Below, piece after piece: positions 1 through 5,028 of a stretch of 5,028 nucleotides of DNA. The number at the start of each line of letters is the position of its first letter. Position 1 is the first letter of the stretch. The notes under the pieces are model-generated. The model worked only from the letters and a program-made list of their open reading frames with translations. It searched no databases and was not told the DNA's origin. The DNA comes from JAAYBG01 sp964411675 (GTDB lineage: Bacteria > Bacillota_I > Bacilli_A > ML615J-28 > CAG-698). The position numbers were made by a program, and so were the translations under genes. Where the stretch lies: positions 1 through 5,028 of the forward strand of contig CAYPLR010000056.1 of assembly GCA_964411675.1 (NCBI GenBank), written 5' to 3'.

Positions 1-317
1 GCTTACATAAGCCCTTACCAAAGCGAAATAATATTGTTGCAACTTTGAATCAAGACTTTACTTATCCTGGAGTTACTGTAATCCATGATTTGATTTCTTT
101 TTTAAAGCAACCCCATCCAGAAGAGATATTTATTATTGGTGGAAAACAAATTTATCATCTTGCCCTTCCTTATGCGGATCGTTTATACATTACGCATGTA
201 AACAAAGATTATGAAGGCGATGTTTATTTTCCTGAAATTGATTATCAACAGTATCAAGTTATCTATGAAAATATTGTTGGAGAATTAGTGTTTCGTATCT
301 ATGAGAAGGTGAAATAA
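1..317 (+). CDS. folA: Dihydrofolate reductase, C-terminal part (5' end outside window)
   Basis: This is the 3' portion of a dihydrofolate reductase gene (7,8-dihydrofolate + NADPH to tetrahydrofolate, cytosolic, supplying one-carbon carriers for thymidylate and purine synthesis). The frame is open from base 3 to the TAA at 315-317, giving 104 residues against about 160 for a full enzyme, so roughly 55 N-terminal residues lie upstream, including the catalytic acidic residue. Recognisable DHFR blocks, in order, are KPLPKRNNIV near the fragment start (usual context of the NADPH-binding segment), EEIFIIGGKQIY (the conserved GG..IY cofactor-binding motif), LPYADRLYITHV and EGDVYFPEID. A TTG at 45 is an internal leucine codon, not a start, because homology continues upstream of it. 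The gene is not broken; it is only cut by the window edge. It abuts plsC with no gap and carries the plsC SD in its last codons, so the two are probably co-transcribed. Confidence 0.94.
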   Translation, partial: LHKPLPKRNNIVATLNQDFTYPGVTVIHDLISFLKQPHPEEIFIIGGKQIYHLALPYADRLYITHVNKDYEGDVYFPEIDYQQYQVIYENIVGELVFRIYEKVK

Positions 318-1139
318 ATGCTGTTATTATCAATTTTTATTCTACTCGCCTTAGCGACAGATATCTTCTTAACGTTGAGCCTATCATGGCCATGGTGGCT
401 AGCGGTTATTCTGTTTGTTTTATTTGCTGTTGGCTATGTGGTTGTGTATGCATTACTTTGTTGGTTGTTTGCTATTTTTATTCCAAAAAATGATGAAAGA
501 CCCCCTCGTAAGTTTTATACAGCAATCACAAGGATTACTTGTCATTTTCTAATGGCCATTTTTAACATAAAACCGATTGTGATCGGAAAAGAAAAAATAG
601 CGAAGATTCCTGCCTTTTTATTTATTAGTAATCATCAATCTTATATTGATCCTATTTGTCAGATTGGTTGTTATGGGCGTGATGATTTAACCTACATCAT
701 GAAAGATAATATCTTAAAGGTTCCACTGCTAGGAAATTGGATGTGTTCTGCTGGGCATTTACCACTAGATCGAGTGAATAACCGTAATGCAGTCATCACC
801 ATTCAAAAAAGTGCAAGAAGAATAGAACAAGGATATCCGATTGGTGCTTATCCTGAAGGAACAAGAAGTAAAACAAAAGAACTTGGAGAATTTAAAGACG
901 GATTATTCAAAGTAGCAGTCAAAACCAAACAACCTATCGTTGTTACGATTATCGACAATGCTTATCGATTAAAATCCCGCTTTCCTTGGCGCCGCACTAA
1001 AATTTTACTAAAAGTGTGTCGTGTCATTGAGTATGAAGAGTATCAAAATATGAATACCCATGCCATCAGTGCCATGGTAAGAGAAATTATTATAAGAGAA
1101 TTAGAACTTGCAAGAAATGAATATCCATGGTTACAATAA
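318..1139 (+). CDS. plsC: 1-acyl-sn-glycerol-3-phosphate acyltransferase (PlsC/LPLAT family)
   Basis: A 273-residue membrane-associated acyltransferase expected to convert lysophosphatidic acid to phosphatidic acid in phospholipid synthesis. Visible LPLAT motifs are the catalytic NHxxxxD box as NHQSYID (105-111), PLDR (149-152), the substrate-binding EGTRS (180-184) and the following FKDGLF (192-197). The N-terminus is hydrophobic, with about two membrane segments (around 2-20 and 26-55) before the catalytic domain; this makes it slightly longer than the shortest bacterial PlsC proteins. The start is ATG at 318, directly after the folA TAA, with an AAGGTG SD at 306-311 inside the folA end. 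The gene lies in the same reading frame as folA, so expression is probably translationally coupled. The family is clear from the motifs. The exact acyl acceptor (lysophosphatidate or another lysolipid) is inferred from family norms. Confidence 0.93.
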   Translation: MLLLSIFILLALATDIFLTLSLSWPWWLAVILFVLFAVGYVVVYALLCWLFAIFIPKNDERPPRKFYTAITRITCHFLMAIFNIKPIVIGKEKIAKIPAFLFISNHQSYIDPICQIGCYGRDDLTYIMKDNILKVPLLGNWMCSAGHLPLDRVNNRNAVITIQKSARRIEQGYPIGAYPEGTRSKTKELGEFKDGLFKVAVKTKQPIVVTIIDNAYRLKSRFPWRRTKILLKVCRVIEYEEYQNMNTHAISAMVREIIIRELELARNEYPWLQ

Positions 1140-1140
1140 A

Positions 1141-1170
1141 AAAACGATTCAAAATTGAACCGTTTTTTAT
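1141..1170. terminator. Bidirectional intrinsic terminator between convergent plsC and histidine phosphatase genes
   Basis: A hairpin with stem arms AAAACG plus TTCAA on the left (1141-1152) and TTGAA plus CGTTTT on the right (1155-1166), with an A·C mismatch and a 2-base centre that would open to a larger loop. On the plus strand it is followed by a T-rich run starting at 1163. On the minus strand the A run at 1138-1144 becomes a U tract. It starts just after the plsC stop and lies 7 bases from the end of the convergent gene, so it can terminate both. Confidence 0.8.
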
Positions 1171-1176
1171 TTTATC

Positions 1177-1749
1177 TTATTTAGTTATATTGTATTTTAC
1201 TATCTTTATTTGGTCATCGGTAATGGTAAAATAATTTAGGGAACTATTTTTCAAATACATGGTAAAGTCAAAGCTAGAGTCTAGAACGGATAAAATACCT
1301 TTGATGAATTGAGAATGAGTAGTAATCATCACTTTTTTACCTGGATAGACTTTTGCAACCTTTAAGAGAGCCGAAAGTCCTCGTTGTTGTAAATCGTGGA
1401 GACTTTCCAATCCTTCGATCTTTTCTTGAAAAATTTCTTCATACATCACTTTATCTAAGACTTTTCCTTCTGCTATTCCAAATTTACGTTCCATAAAAAT
1501 AGGGTCTGTGGCAATCTCTTCTGAAAAATTGAGTTTCTTGGCAATGATGACTGCCGTTTCATAGGCTCTTGATAGGGGAGAGGATAATATTACATCCCAG
1601 GTTGGGTCGCTTTCTAGTAAAAAGTCAGCCGCATCGTTGGCTTGTTTGATTCCAACCTCATTTAATCGATTATTTGTCCTTCCTTGAACTAATCCTTTTT
1701 TATTCCAATCAGTTTGACCGTGTCTAATTAAGCAAATCGTTGTTATCAT
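1177..1749 (-). CDS. Histidine phosphatase family protein (phosphoglycerate mutase-like, GpmB/PhoE type)
   Basis: A 190-residue soluble protein of the histidine phosphatase (phosphoglycerate mutase-like) superfamily, which moves phosphate through a phospho-histidine. The signature LIRHGQTDWN is at 7-16, with R9, nucleophile H10 and G11. Further matches are the phosphate-pocket arginine R61 in SSPLSRAYETA, the likely general acid E87 in FMERKFG, and the second histidine H145 in ITTHSQFIKG. That last block reads THSQ rather than the SHGG often seen, which I believe is common in Firmicute members. Length suits cofactor-independent phosphatases or GpmB-like proteins rather than the roughly 230-250 aa cofactor-dependent glycolytic mutase, so a broad phosphatase role is more likely than glycolysis; the substrate cannot be told. 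ATG at 1747-1749 has an AGGTGA SD (1754-1759 on the minus strand). The gene is transcribed alone, convergent to plsC and divergent from mscL. Confidence 0.88.
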   Translation of the reverse strand: MITTICLIRHGQTDWNKKGLVQGRTNNRLNEVGIKQANDAADFLLESDPTWDVILSSPLSRAYETAVIIAKKLNFSEEIATDPIFMERKFGIAEGKVLDKVMYEEIFQEKIEGLESLHDLQQRGLSALLKVAKVYPGKKVMITTHSQFIKGILSVLDSSFDFTMYLKNSSLNYFTITDDQIKIVKYNITK

Positions 1750-1765
1750 AAAATCACCTAAGTCA

Positions 1766-1794
1766 ATTATAACAAATGAAAATGAAAAGCGAAA
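1766..1794 (-). promoter_or_regulatory. Probable extended -10 promoter for the histidine phosphatase gene
   Basis: Read on the minus strand there is TG-T-TATAAT, a perfect -10 hexamer (1766-1771) with the extended-10 TG at 1773-1774. The hexamer 17 bases upstream (1789-1794) reads TTTCGC, a poor -35, as can occur at extended -10 promoters. Transcription starting near 1759 would leave a leader of only about 10 bases that barely includes the SD, so the true start may lie elsewhere. Confidence 0.5.
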
Positions 1795-1813
1795 GCAAAA
1801 GAAAATGAAAATG
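1774..1813. repeat. Purine-rich degenerate hexamer repeat in the divergent intergenic region
   Basis: This tract of about 40 bases is almost entirely A and G on the plus strand. It is built of TGAAAA-like units spaced 5-7 bases apart: two copies at its left end, variant units GCGAAA, GCAAAA and GAAAA in the middle, and GAAAATGAAAATG at its right. The centre contains GCGAAAGC (1789-1796). The tract lies just upstream of the mscL -35 and covers the -35 position of the divergent gene, so it could act as an AT-rich upstream element. No function is shown. Confidence 0.55.
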
Positions 1814-1827
1814 TTTTATAGTAGTTG

Positions 1828-1856
1828 TGGAAAAAGTAGTTTACTTGTAGTATAAT
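1828..1856 (+). promoter_or_regulatory. Promoter for mscL
   Basis: A perfect -10 TATAAT (1851-1856) lies 17 bases downstream of a TGGAAA hexamer (1828-1833, 4 of 6 matches to TTGACA). Transcription would begin near 1863, giving a leader of about 22 bases that carries the AGGAGG SD at 1867-1872. No operator-like palindrome is evident. Confidence 0.7.
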
Positions 1857-1884
1857 ATTCTTAAAGAGGAGGGAAATAAAAATT

Positions 1885-2448
1885 ATGAAGAAGTTTTTTA
1901 AAGAGTTTGGTAAGTTTATTAGTAAAGGTAATATTATCGACTTAGCGATAGGTATTATCATAGGTACTGCCTTTCAAGCCATTGTAAAGAGCCTAGTTAA
2001 TGATGTGATTATGCCTGTGATTGGTGTGATAGCAAACTTTAATTTACAAGATGCGAATATCATCTTAGTACCTGAAGTACTTGATGGAGCCGGAGCCGTC
2101 ACTCAAGCAGCGGTATTATTACGCTATGGTGCTTTTATTCAAAGTATTATTGATTTCCTAATTATTGGATTAACACTATTTGTTACGATCAAAATTATTA
2201 CTGGTGCAAAAACTCGTTTTGTAAAGGGACAAGTAAAACAATTGAAGCGATTAAAGAAAAAACATCCTGAGATGTTTGCAAAGGAAGATTCCCTTGGGAA
2301 TCAACATTATAATGAATTAAAAGCAAAATATCCTGAGTACTTTGCTGAAGAAGTGGTAAAGGAAGAAGTTCCTGTTGTTGTACCTAAACCAACAACAGAA
2401 GAGTTACTAACAGAAATCATTGCTGTTTTAAAAGAGAAAAAGAATTAA
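1885..2448 (+). CDS. mscL: Large-conductance mechanosensitive channel MscL, with an enlarged cytoplasmic linker
   Basis: MscL forms a homopentameric inner-membrane channel that opens under membrane tension to release solutes after hypo-osmotic shock. The N-terminal amphipathic helix (1-14) leads into KGNIIDLAIGIIIGTAF. By alignment with E. coli MscL, the pore-constriction residues L19 and V23 correspond to L20 and I24 here. The TM1 end IMPVIG (42-47), a short external loop (about 52-78) and TM2 (about 80-106, RYGAFIQSIIDFLIIG) all match the family, as does the C-terminal helix TEELLTEIIAVLKE (171-184). At 187 residues it is about 50 longer than E. coli MscL (136). The excess is a charged linker at about 108-168 containing two copies of LKxK[HY]PExFAxE (123-134 and 145-156). 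The ATG has a strong AGGAGG SD at the rather long spacing of 12 bases. It has its own promoter and terminator, so it is probably monocistronic. Confidence 0.95.
   Translation: MKKFFKEFGKFISKGNIIDLAIGIIIGTAFQAIVKSLVNDVIMPVIGVIANFNLQDANIILVPEVLDGAGAVTQAAVLLRYGAFIQSIIDFLIIGLTLFVTIKIITGAKTRFVKGQVKQLKRLKKKHPEMFAKEDSLGNQHYNELKAKYPEYFAEEVVKEEVPVVVPKPTTEELLTEIIAVLKEKKN
2251..2352 (+). repeat. Internal duplicated motif in the MscL cytoplasmic linker
   Basis: Bases 2251-2286 encode LKKKHPEMFAKE and bases 2317-2352 encode LKAKYPEYFAEE. Eight of 12 residues are identical, one more is an aromatic-like H/Y exchange, and the period is 22 residues. The DNA of the two copies is also alike (for example TTAAA and CATCCTGAG versus TATCCTGAG), consistent with an old tandem duplication. 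The intervening bases 2287-2302 form an inverted repeat, GATTCC-CTTG-GGAATC. Confidence 0.7.
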
Positions 2449-2475
2449 GAAAGAAGAATCTTCTTTCTTTTTTTT
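2447..2475 (+). terminator. Intrinsic terminator of mscL
   Basis: A perfect hairpin with arms AAGAAAGAA (2447-2455) and TTCTTTCTT (2461-2469) around GAATC, directly followed by more T to 2475. It overlaps the mscL stop codon and separates mscL from the downstream transporter operon. Confidence 0.85.
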
Positions 2476-2490
2476 GTTTTGGGAAAATAT

Positions 2491-2519
2491 TTGCTAAGCG
2501 CTTCCATTTGTGATAAGAT
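2491..2519 (+). promoter_or_regulatory. Promoter of the MFS transporter-DUF2804 operon
   Basis: The -35 TTGCTA (2491-2496) and -10 TAAGAT (2514-2519) are separated by exactly 17 bases, and the -10 carries an extended TG at 2511-2512. Start of transcription is expected near 2526, which leaves a leader of about 17 bases carrying the GGAGG SD. An operator-like palindrome overlaps the -35/spacer junction. Confidence 0.7.
2494..2506. promoter_or_regulatory. LacI/GalR-family (possibly CcpA cre-like) operator core
   Basis: AAGCGCTT (2496-2503) is a perfect 8-base palindrome matching the AANCGNTT core used by LacI/GalR-family repressors and CcpA. It lies at the -35/spacer junction of the promoter, where a bound repressor would block RNA polymerase. 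The flanks (CT on the left, CCA on the right) match a cre consensus only partly: the leading TG is displaced by one base. A gene-specific LacI-type regulator is therefore as likely as CcpA. No regulator gene lies in the window. Confidence 0.5.
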
Positions 2520-2542
2520 ATTAGTAACATCATGGAGGATTT

Positions 2543-3919
2543 ATGAAGAAGAAACCTACTCTTTCTATCAGAAATTGGATTTTAATTTGGAGTCTTGGTA
2601 TGGCAGGGCAACTATGTTGGAATATTGAGAATCAATGGTTTAATACCTTTGTGTACGCGAAAATAGCACCAGATCAAAGTATTATTACTTGGATGGTAGC
2701 AATCAGTGCCATTGTTACGACAATTTCTACTTTTATTTTTGGTACCTTAAGCGATCGAATTGGTTCAAGAAAACTATTTGTTGCCTATGGATATATTCTT
2801 TGGGGTATTTTTACAATTATTTTTGGATTAACCATGTACATTCCTAATTCATTAAACAATGCTTTGATGGTTATGTCGATTGGTGTGGTAGGAGCAGATG
2901 CCCTCATGAGCTTCTTTGGTTCAATGGGAAATGATTCTGGGTTTAATGCTTGGATTACAGATAATCTTGATGATAAAAACCGTGGTTCGATTGGAGCAGC
3001 TCTAGCCATTCAACCCGTGTTAGGAACCATTGTTGGTACTGTTGTTGGGGGAATCATCATCGATGTATTTGGTTATATGGTATTCTTTGCTATTATGGGT
3101 GTTATTGTCATTACGATAGGTGTTTTATCTATCTTTACTATGAAAGATGCCAAGGATTTAAAAGCAAACAAAGAAGGAAACTTCTGGCAACAATTTGCGA
3201 AAGCGTTCAATTTTAAAGAATTCTTTAAGAAGAAAGAATTAATCGCAGTGAATGTGACAGTAGCCATTTTCTTTATTGCTTTTAATGTCTATTTTGTTCA
3301 TATAGGTAATCTGTTTATTTATAATTATGGTTTTACTGCTGGTGATGCTGGAGTTATCCAAGGAGTTGGATTAATCGTTGCCCTACTATTTACAATTCCT
3401 GCGATTGGCTTGATTAATAAAAATAAATCTCCACTTTTACTCGCTTTTGCAGTCTTGGTGGATATCATTGGTTTGGTTGTTTTATATTTGTTTGCCGCTG
3501 ATTCAAATCCAGCAGCATTAGTTAGTGTAAGCAACATTCCTCTTTTCATTGGAATCATTTTGGTTGGTCTTGGCTATGTATTATTAATGCAAACGACTAT
3601 GGTATGGTGTAAAAAATTATATCCTGAAACTGCTCGAGGGCAATTTGAGGGAATTCGAATCATTTTCTTCGTTTTGATTCCGATGGTATTTGGTCCCATG
3701 ATTGCCGATCCGATTATCGAAAAATATGGATTCGATTGTTTGATTAATTATGGAACCGATGCTGATCCTGCCTTTATAGCAGGAAAAGCACCTACTGAAA
3801 TTCTTTTCCTTGTTTCCGCAATCTTAGTTGTCTTCACATTTATTCCTTTGTTTATTGCTCGTAAACATCATAATCAGAGAGTTCTTTCTGAAGAGATTAA
3901 TGCTAGTAATAAAGAATAA
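2543..3919 (+). CDS. MFS transporter (GPH/SLC45-like, probable sugar or organic solute symporter)
   Basis: A 458-residue polytopic inner-membrane protein of the major facilitator superfamily. About 12 hydrophobic segments span the chain, with a central cytoplasmic loop around 200-233 rich in K and F. The MFS motif A lies between TM2 and TM3 as GTLSDRIGSRK (67-77). Other family-like blocks are ENQWFNTF (29-36) near TM1, NAWITDNL with a following NRG (135-148), and YPETARGQFEGIRI (360-373) before TM10-11, which resemble the cation-coupled glycoside/SLC45-like branch. The substrate cannot be read from sequence; a sugar is inferred from the LacI-type operator upstream. ATG at 2543 has a GGAGG SD at 2534-2538 with a short 4-base spacing. 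It is the first gene of an operon with the DUF2804 gene, whose start lies 7 bases after this stop. Confidence 0.88.
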   Translation: MKKKPTLSIRNWILIWSLGMAGQLCWNIENQWFNTFVYAKIAPDQSIITWMVAISAIVTTISTFIFGTLSDRIGSRKLFVAYGYILWGIFTIIFGLTMYIPNSLNNALMVMSIGVVGADALMSFFGSMGNDSGFNAWITDNLDDKNRGSIGAALAIQPVLGTIVGTVVGGIIIDVFGYMVFFAIMGVIVITIGVLSIFTMKDAKDLKANKEGNFWQQFAKAFNFKEFFKKKELIAVNVTVAIFFIAFNVYFVHIGNLFIYNYGFTAGDAGVIQGVGLIVALLFTIPAIGLINKNKSPLLLAFAVLVDIIGLVVLYLFAADSNPAALVSVSNIPLFIGIILVGLGYVLLMQTTMVWCKKLYPETARGQFEGIRIIFFVLIPMVFGPMIADPIIEKYGFDCLINYGTDADPAFIAGKAPTEILFLVSAILVVFTFIPLFIARKHHNQRVLSEEINASNKE

Positions 3920-3926
3920 AATGTAA

Positions 3927-4946
3927 ATGGAAAAAGAAATTTTAGGATCACCAAATTTACTAGATGAACAAGGGAAATTACAGACAATAGGATATAGTAA
4001 GCACTCTAATATTCACTTTAATCCTCAAAATATCAGATTAAAACATCGCTTGAAAGAATGGGATTTCTATCAAATCACGAATGGTGAGTGGTGTTTACAA
4101 ATGAATATGAGTCATCTTAGTTATATTAGTAGTGTTAGTGTAACAATATTCAATATGAAAACAAATCAAAGATATTCACTAGGGAAAATGAAACTATTTT
4201 CAAGGATTACTTTAGATGATAACAATGAAATAGATCATAGTATCACTTATCGTAGTCATGATCATTTTGAAATGAAGATTGCTGTAATAGGAAACAAGAG
4301 AAATCTTACCTTTTCAGGAAAGAATAAGAAGTACTCTTTGTTTTCTGTAACTATGGAATTAACTGCCCAAGAAGACGCAGAAAGCATGGTTATTAGTATT
4401 CCATTTAAGAATAAACCAAGTCACTTCTATTTGAACAACAAACAAAATTGCTTTCTTGCTTCTGGTGAGGTAAAAGTGAATGATGAGATTATCATCTTTT
4501 CTCCTGAAAATTCGTTTGGTTTAATTGACTGGGGACGTGGTGTTTGGCCTTATAAAAATACATGGCTATGGGGAAATGGTTCAACAAGACTACCAAGTGG
4601 TGATCTATTTGGTTTTAATATTGGAACAGGTTTTGGCGATTTATCTCATGCGACTGAAAATATGTTTTTTCTAAATGGAAAAGCCTATAAGTTTGGAGAA
4701 ATCAATATTAGTTTTAATCAAAAGGACTATTTAGCACCATGGCATTTTACTAACAAAGAGAATACCTGTGATTTAATCATGCAACCCATTTATGATAATA
4801 ATACCAAAACGGATTTTTTAATTGTTCGTATGGCTTGTCATCAAGTGTTTGGATTGTTTTCAGGAGTAATCATCTTAGAAAATGGGAAAAAAGTCATTTT
4901 GAATCAGATGTTTGCTTTTTGTGAGCATTGTCATAATCGCTGGTAA
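3927..4946 (+). CDS. DUF2804 family protein of unknown function
   Basis: A 339-residue protein with no signal peptide or membrane segment, so probably cytoplasmic. It matches DUF2804 as I recall the family: an N-terminal LLDEQGKL (11-18), the KEWDFYQI block (43-50), the highly conserved core DWGRGVWPY (201-209) followed by TWLWGNG (212-218), GFNIGTGFGD (229-238), ATEN (242-245), APWHF (270-274), the QVFGLFSG block (306-313) and a C-terminal E..NRW ending (333-339). The many alternating hydrophobic strands suggest an all-beta fold. The biochemical function is unknown; I infer only that it acts with the co-transcribed MFS transporter, perhaps on its substrate. The length is full. ATG at 3927 fits the family N-terminus, but it lacks a clear SD and is preceded in frame by ATG-TAA (3921-3926), so translation probably depends on coupling to the transporter gene. 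Confidence 0.85.
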   Translation: MEKEILGSPNLLDEQGKLQTIGYSKHSNIHFNPQNIRLKHRLKEWDFYQITNGEWCLQMNMSHLSYISSVSVTIFNMKTNQRYSLGKMKLFSRITLDDNNEIDHSITYRSHDHFEMKIAVIGNKRNLTFSGKNKKYSLFSVTMELTAQEDAESMVISIPFKNKPSHFYLNNKQNCFLASGEVKVNDEIIIFSPENSFGLIDWGRGVWPYKNTWLWGNGSTRLPSGDLFGFNIGTGFGDLSHATENMFFLNGKAYKFGEINISFNQKDYLAPWHFTNKENTCDLIMQPIYDNNTKTDFLIVRMACHQVFGLFSGVIILENGKKVILNQMFAFCEHCHNRW

Positions 4947-4973
4947 AAAAGGCGTAAAAAAAGTTACCATTTA

Positions 4974-5028
4974 TGAACTGATATCTGTCAAGTAGACAGT
5001 AATAAATATCAAAAAAATTAAGCAAATT
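4974..5028. other. Interrupted inverted repeat, possible insertion-sequence end
   Basis: The arms are TGATAT (4979-4984) with ATATCA (5006-5011), and inside them CTGTC (4985-4989) with GACAG (4995-4999) around AAGTA. The 3' side has six unpaired bases, TAATAA. An A run, not a T run, follows, so it is not a plus-strand terminator. The TGAACTG beginning at 4974 followed by CTGTCAAGTAGACAG resembles termini I associate with IS3-family elements, but this rests on memory and no transposase is visible before the window ends. The 27 bases between the DUF2804 stop and 4974 hold only a weak hairpin, TGGTAA (4941-4946) with TTACCA (4964-4969). Confidence 0.35.

Noticed and set aside
45..317. TTG at 45 as the start of a short separate gene.
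   Set aside because: DHFR homology (KPLPKRNNIV) continues in frame upstream to the window edge, so this is an internal codon.
1767..1961. Minus-strand open frame of 64 codons overlapping the mscL start and intergenic repeat.
   Set aside because: It overlaps mscL, is low-complexity (I, F, H and L rich), and reads through two promoters.
2532..2546. Short ATG-GAG-GAT-TTA-TGA frame overlapping the transporter start as a possible leader peptide.
   Set aside because: It consists mostly of the transporter's own SD sequence and has no SD of its own.
2785..3558. Several minus-strand open frames inside the transporter gene.
   Set aside because: They are antisense to a clearly coding MFS gene, match no recognisable family, and look like shadows of its codon pattern.
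4920..4946. CEHCH near the DUF2804 C-terminus matches the c-type haem motif CxxCH.
   Set aside because: The protein has no signal peptide or export feature, and the site sits in the family's conserved E..NRW tail. A chance match is more likely than haem attachment.
4941..4973. TGGTAA...TTACCA hairpin after DUF2804 as a terminator.
   Set aside because: It has only 6 bp with a 17-base loop and no real U tract (TTTATG), so it is too weak to call.

Overview
The window is about 5 kb of AT-rich, densely coded bacterial chromosome with six protein genes. Strong Shine-Dalgarno (SD) sites such as AGGAGG and GGAGG, TATAAT-type promoters, U-tract terminators and low GC point to a low-GC Firmicute or a Tenericutes-like relative (for example Erysipelotrichia, Acholeplasma or Izemoplasma type). 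The exact lineage cannot be fixed from the sequence. All six genes end in TAA and every tryptophan is TGG, so nothing suggests a Mycoplasma-type UGA=Trp code.

Region 1 (1-1170): the 3' part of a dihydrofolate reductase gene (folA), cut by the window edge, abuts a PlsC-type 1-acyl-glycerol-3-phosphate acyltransferase. The folA stop and the plsC start touch with no gap. A bidirectional hairpin terminator then separates plsC from the convergent gene on the minus strand.

Region 2 (1177-1884): a minus-strand histidine phosphatase (GpmB/PhoE-like) gene is divergent from mscL. Their 135-bp intergenic region holds two outward promoters and a purine-rich hexamer-like repeat.

Region 3 (1885-2475): mscL encodes a large-conductance mechanosensitive channel. 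It is about 50 residues longer than E. coli MscL. The extra length is a charged cytoplasmic linker containing a duplicated LKxK[HY]PExFAxE motif. A strong intrinsic terminator follows.

Region 4 (2476-4946): a well-formed promoter has a LacI/CcpA-type operator core (AAGCGCTT) at its -35/spacer junction. It drives a two-gene operon: an MFS transporter followed 7 bp later by a DUF2804 protein of unknown function. The operator and the pairing suggest a sugar- or carbon-regulated uptake/utilisation unit, but the substrate is unknown. This pair is the least understood part of the window. The DUF2804 start lacks a clear SD and is immediately preceded by an in-frame ATG-TAA.

Region 5 (4947-5028): non-coding. 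It contains an interrupted inverted repeat in a TGAACTG... context that resembles an insertion-sequence end, possibly IS3 family. This is tentative because the window stops before any transposase would begin.
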